Below, piece by piece: positions 63,703-64,000 of a stretch of 64,000 nucleotides of DNA. The position numbers and the translations under genes are program-made. Source of the stretch: Methanohalophilus levihalophilus (GTDB taxonomy: Archaea > Halobacteriota > Methanosarcinia > Methanosarcinales > Methanosarcinaceae); the NCBI RefSeq assembly GCF_017874375.1, contig NZ_JAGGLK010000003.1, forward strand, positions 1 to 64,000, read 5' to 3'. The first letter of the stretch is position 1; every line of letters starts with the position of its first letter. The notes under the pieces were generated by a model. It saw nothing but the letters and a program-made list of their open reading frames with translations. It was not told the DNA's origin and made no database searches.

Positions 63703-64000
63703 GTTTTGTACCTCTCCCCATTATTGCTTTTGGGATTTTTTCAATTATGTCCGTAGCAACAAGGCCGTAGCCCTTTTCCACAAATGCAAGATCTCCGGCA
63801 GCACCGTTGATAAAAGCTCCGTTGCCTGCCGCGTCAATTGCATCGTAAAGTGCAAATAATGCTCCCACAATTCCTGCGAGGACGTCCCCCGTCCCACCGA
63901 CTGTCATGCCGGGATTGCCGGTCTTGTTTATCCTGTATTGTTTTCCATCTGAAATAATGTCTGAACTGCCCTTTAAGAGCGTTGTAACATTTTCCCGGAT
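63695..64000 (-). CDS. nnr: NAD(P)H-hydrate dehydratase/epimerase, 3' end (partial)
   Basis: The gene runs off the right edge. The visible 101 codons are the C-terminal part of the ADP-dependent NAD(P)HX dehydratase (YjeF/NnrD) domain. They include the signature NPGMTVGGTGDVLAGIVGAL and the closing helices HGA-like NGAAGDLAFVEKGYGLVATD. The enzyme repairs hydrated NAD(P)H. Whether the N-terminal epimerase domain is fused cannot be seen. Confidence 0.9.
   Translation of the reverse strand: MRENVTTLLKGSSDIISDGKQYRINKTGNPGMTVGGTGDVLAGIVGALFALYDAIDAAGNGAFINGAAGDLAFVEKGYGLVATDIIEKIPKAIMGRGTKHD

Noticed and set aside
1-64000. CRISPR arrays, rRNA genes, insertion sequences, integrases
   Set aside because: No spaced short repeats, rRNA-like sequence, transposase or integrase motifs were seen anywhere in the window.

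Overview
The window looks like a chromosome segment of a methylotrophic methanogen of the Methanosarcinales (Methanosarcinaceae type: Methanosarcina, Methanolobus, Methanohalophilus or Methanococcoides relatives). Evidence: archaeal information-processing genes (ABCE1/RLI, Nob1-like PIN nuclease, alpha-NAC, TiaS, class I LysRS, deoxyhypusine synthase, pyruvoyl arginine decarboxylase), coenzyme F420 synthesis (cofE), a nickel-type ECF transporter, archaeal TATA boxes about 25 nt before leaderless starts, GGTG-type Shine-Dalgarno sites, and a tetrahydrofolate gene cluster of the kind known from Methanosarcina. Genes are densely packed with short gaps. I could not place the genus.

Layout. 1-360: a non-coding start with a ~60 bp direct repeat. 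359-5436: a redox flavoprotein, NAC, an IscA-like protein, a degenerate KaiC-like protein with a nuclease-fold partner, and hisI. 5483-20772: a PIN-ATPase-KH protein, UDP-glucose dehydrogenase, hisH, a PurM-like protein, the nfeD/stomatin pair, a RecJ-like DHH protein, a regulator of the PRTase family, Nob1, a two-domain KaiC, nadE, tiaS and an HTH regulator. 20821-32175: one-carbon and cofactor block (purN, glyA, folD, a DHPS-like gene, metV, [KAP NTPase], metF, thiC, cofE). 32301-38135: thioredoxin, a tiny membrane protein that copies the sensor-kinase membrane anchor, an MBL nuclease, EMC6-like protein, RLI, the sensor kinase, and a GC-rich structured non-coding island. 38136-44602: cell-envelope proteins and a nickel ECF transporter operon. 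44732-58476: hisF, mazG, envelope proteins, U32 peptidase, lysS, a polyamine/hypusine group (pdaD, a PLP decarboxylase, DHS) and a DtxR regulator coupled to feoB. 58511-64000: an AT-rich accessory gene, then a compact minus-strand DNA-processing and nucleotide operon, moaC and the 3' end of nnr.

Most striking: two adjacent, overlapping genes at 60190-61618 (a CDIN1/C15orf41-type PD-(D/E)XK nuclease and a COG2231-type HhH-GPD DNA glycosylase) are each interrupted by exactly one in-frame TAG, with the reading frame and family homology intact on both sides. Every other stop codon I read in the window (about 65 genes) is TAA or TGA. In this lineage TAG can encode pyrrolysine, so both genes are best read as full-length amber-readthrough genes, giving a putative pyrrolysine-dependent DNA-repair module. 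Other notable items: feoB appears to start at ATT behind a perfect Shine-Dalgarno; a 1144-aa KAP P-loop NTPase with its own promoter splits the metV-metF pair; and the anchor of the sensor kinase has a free-standing 64-aa paralogue 3.4 kb away.
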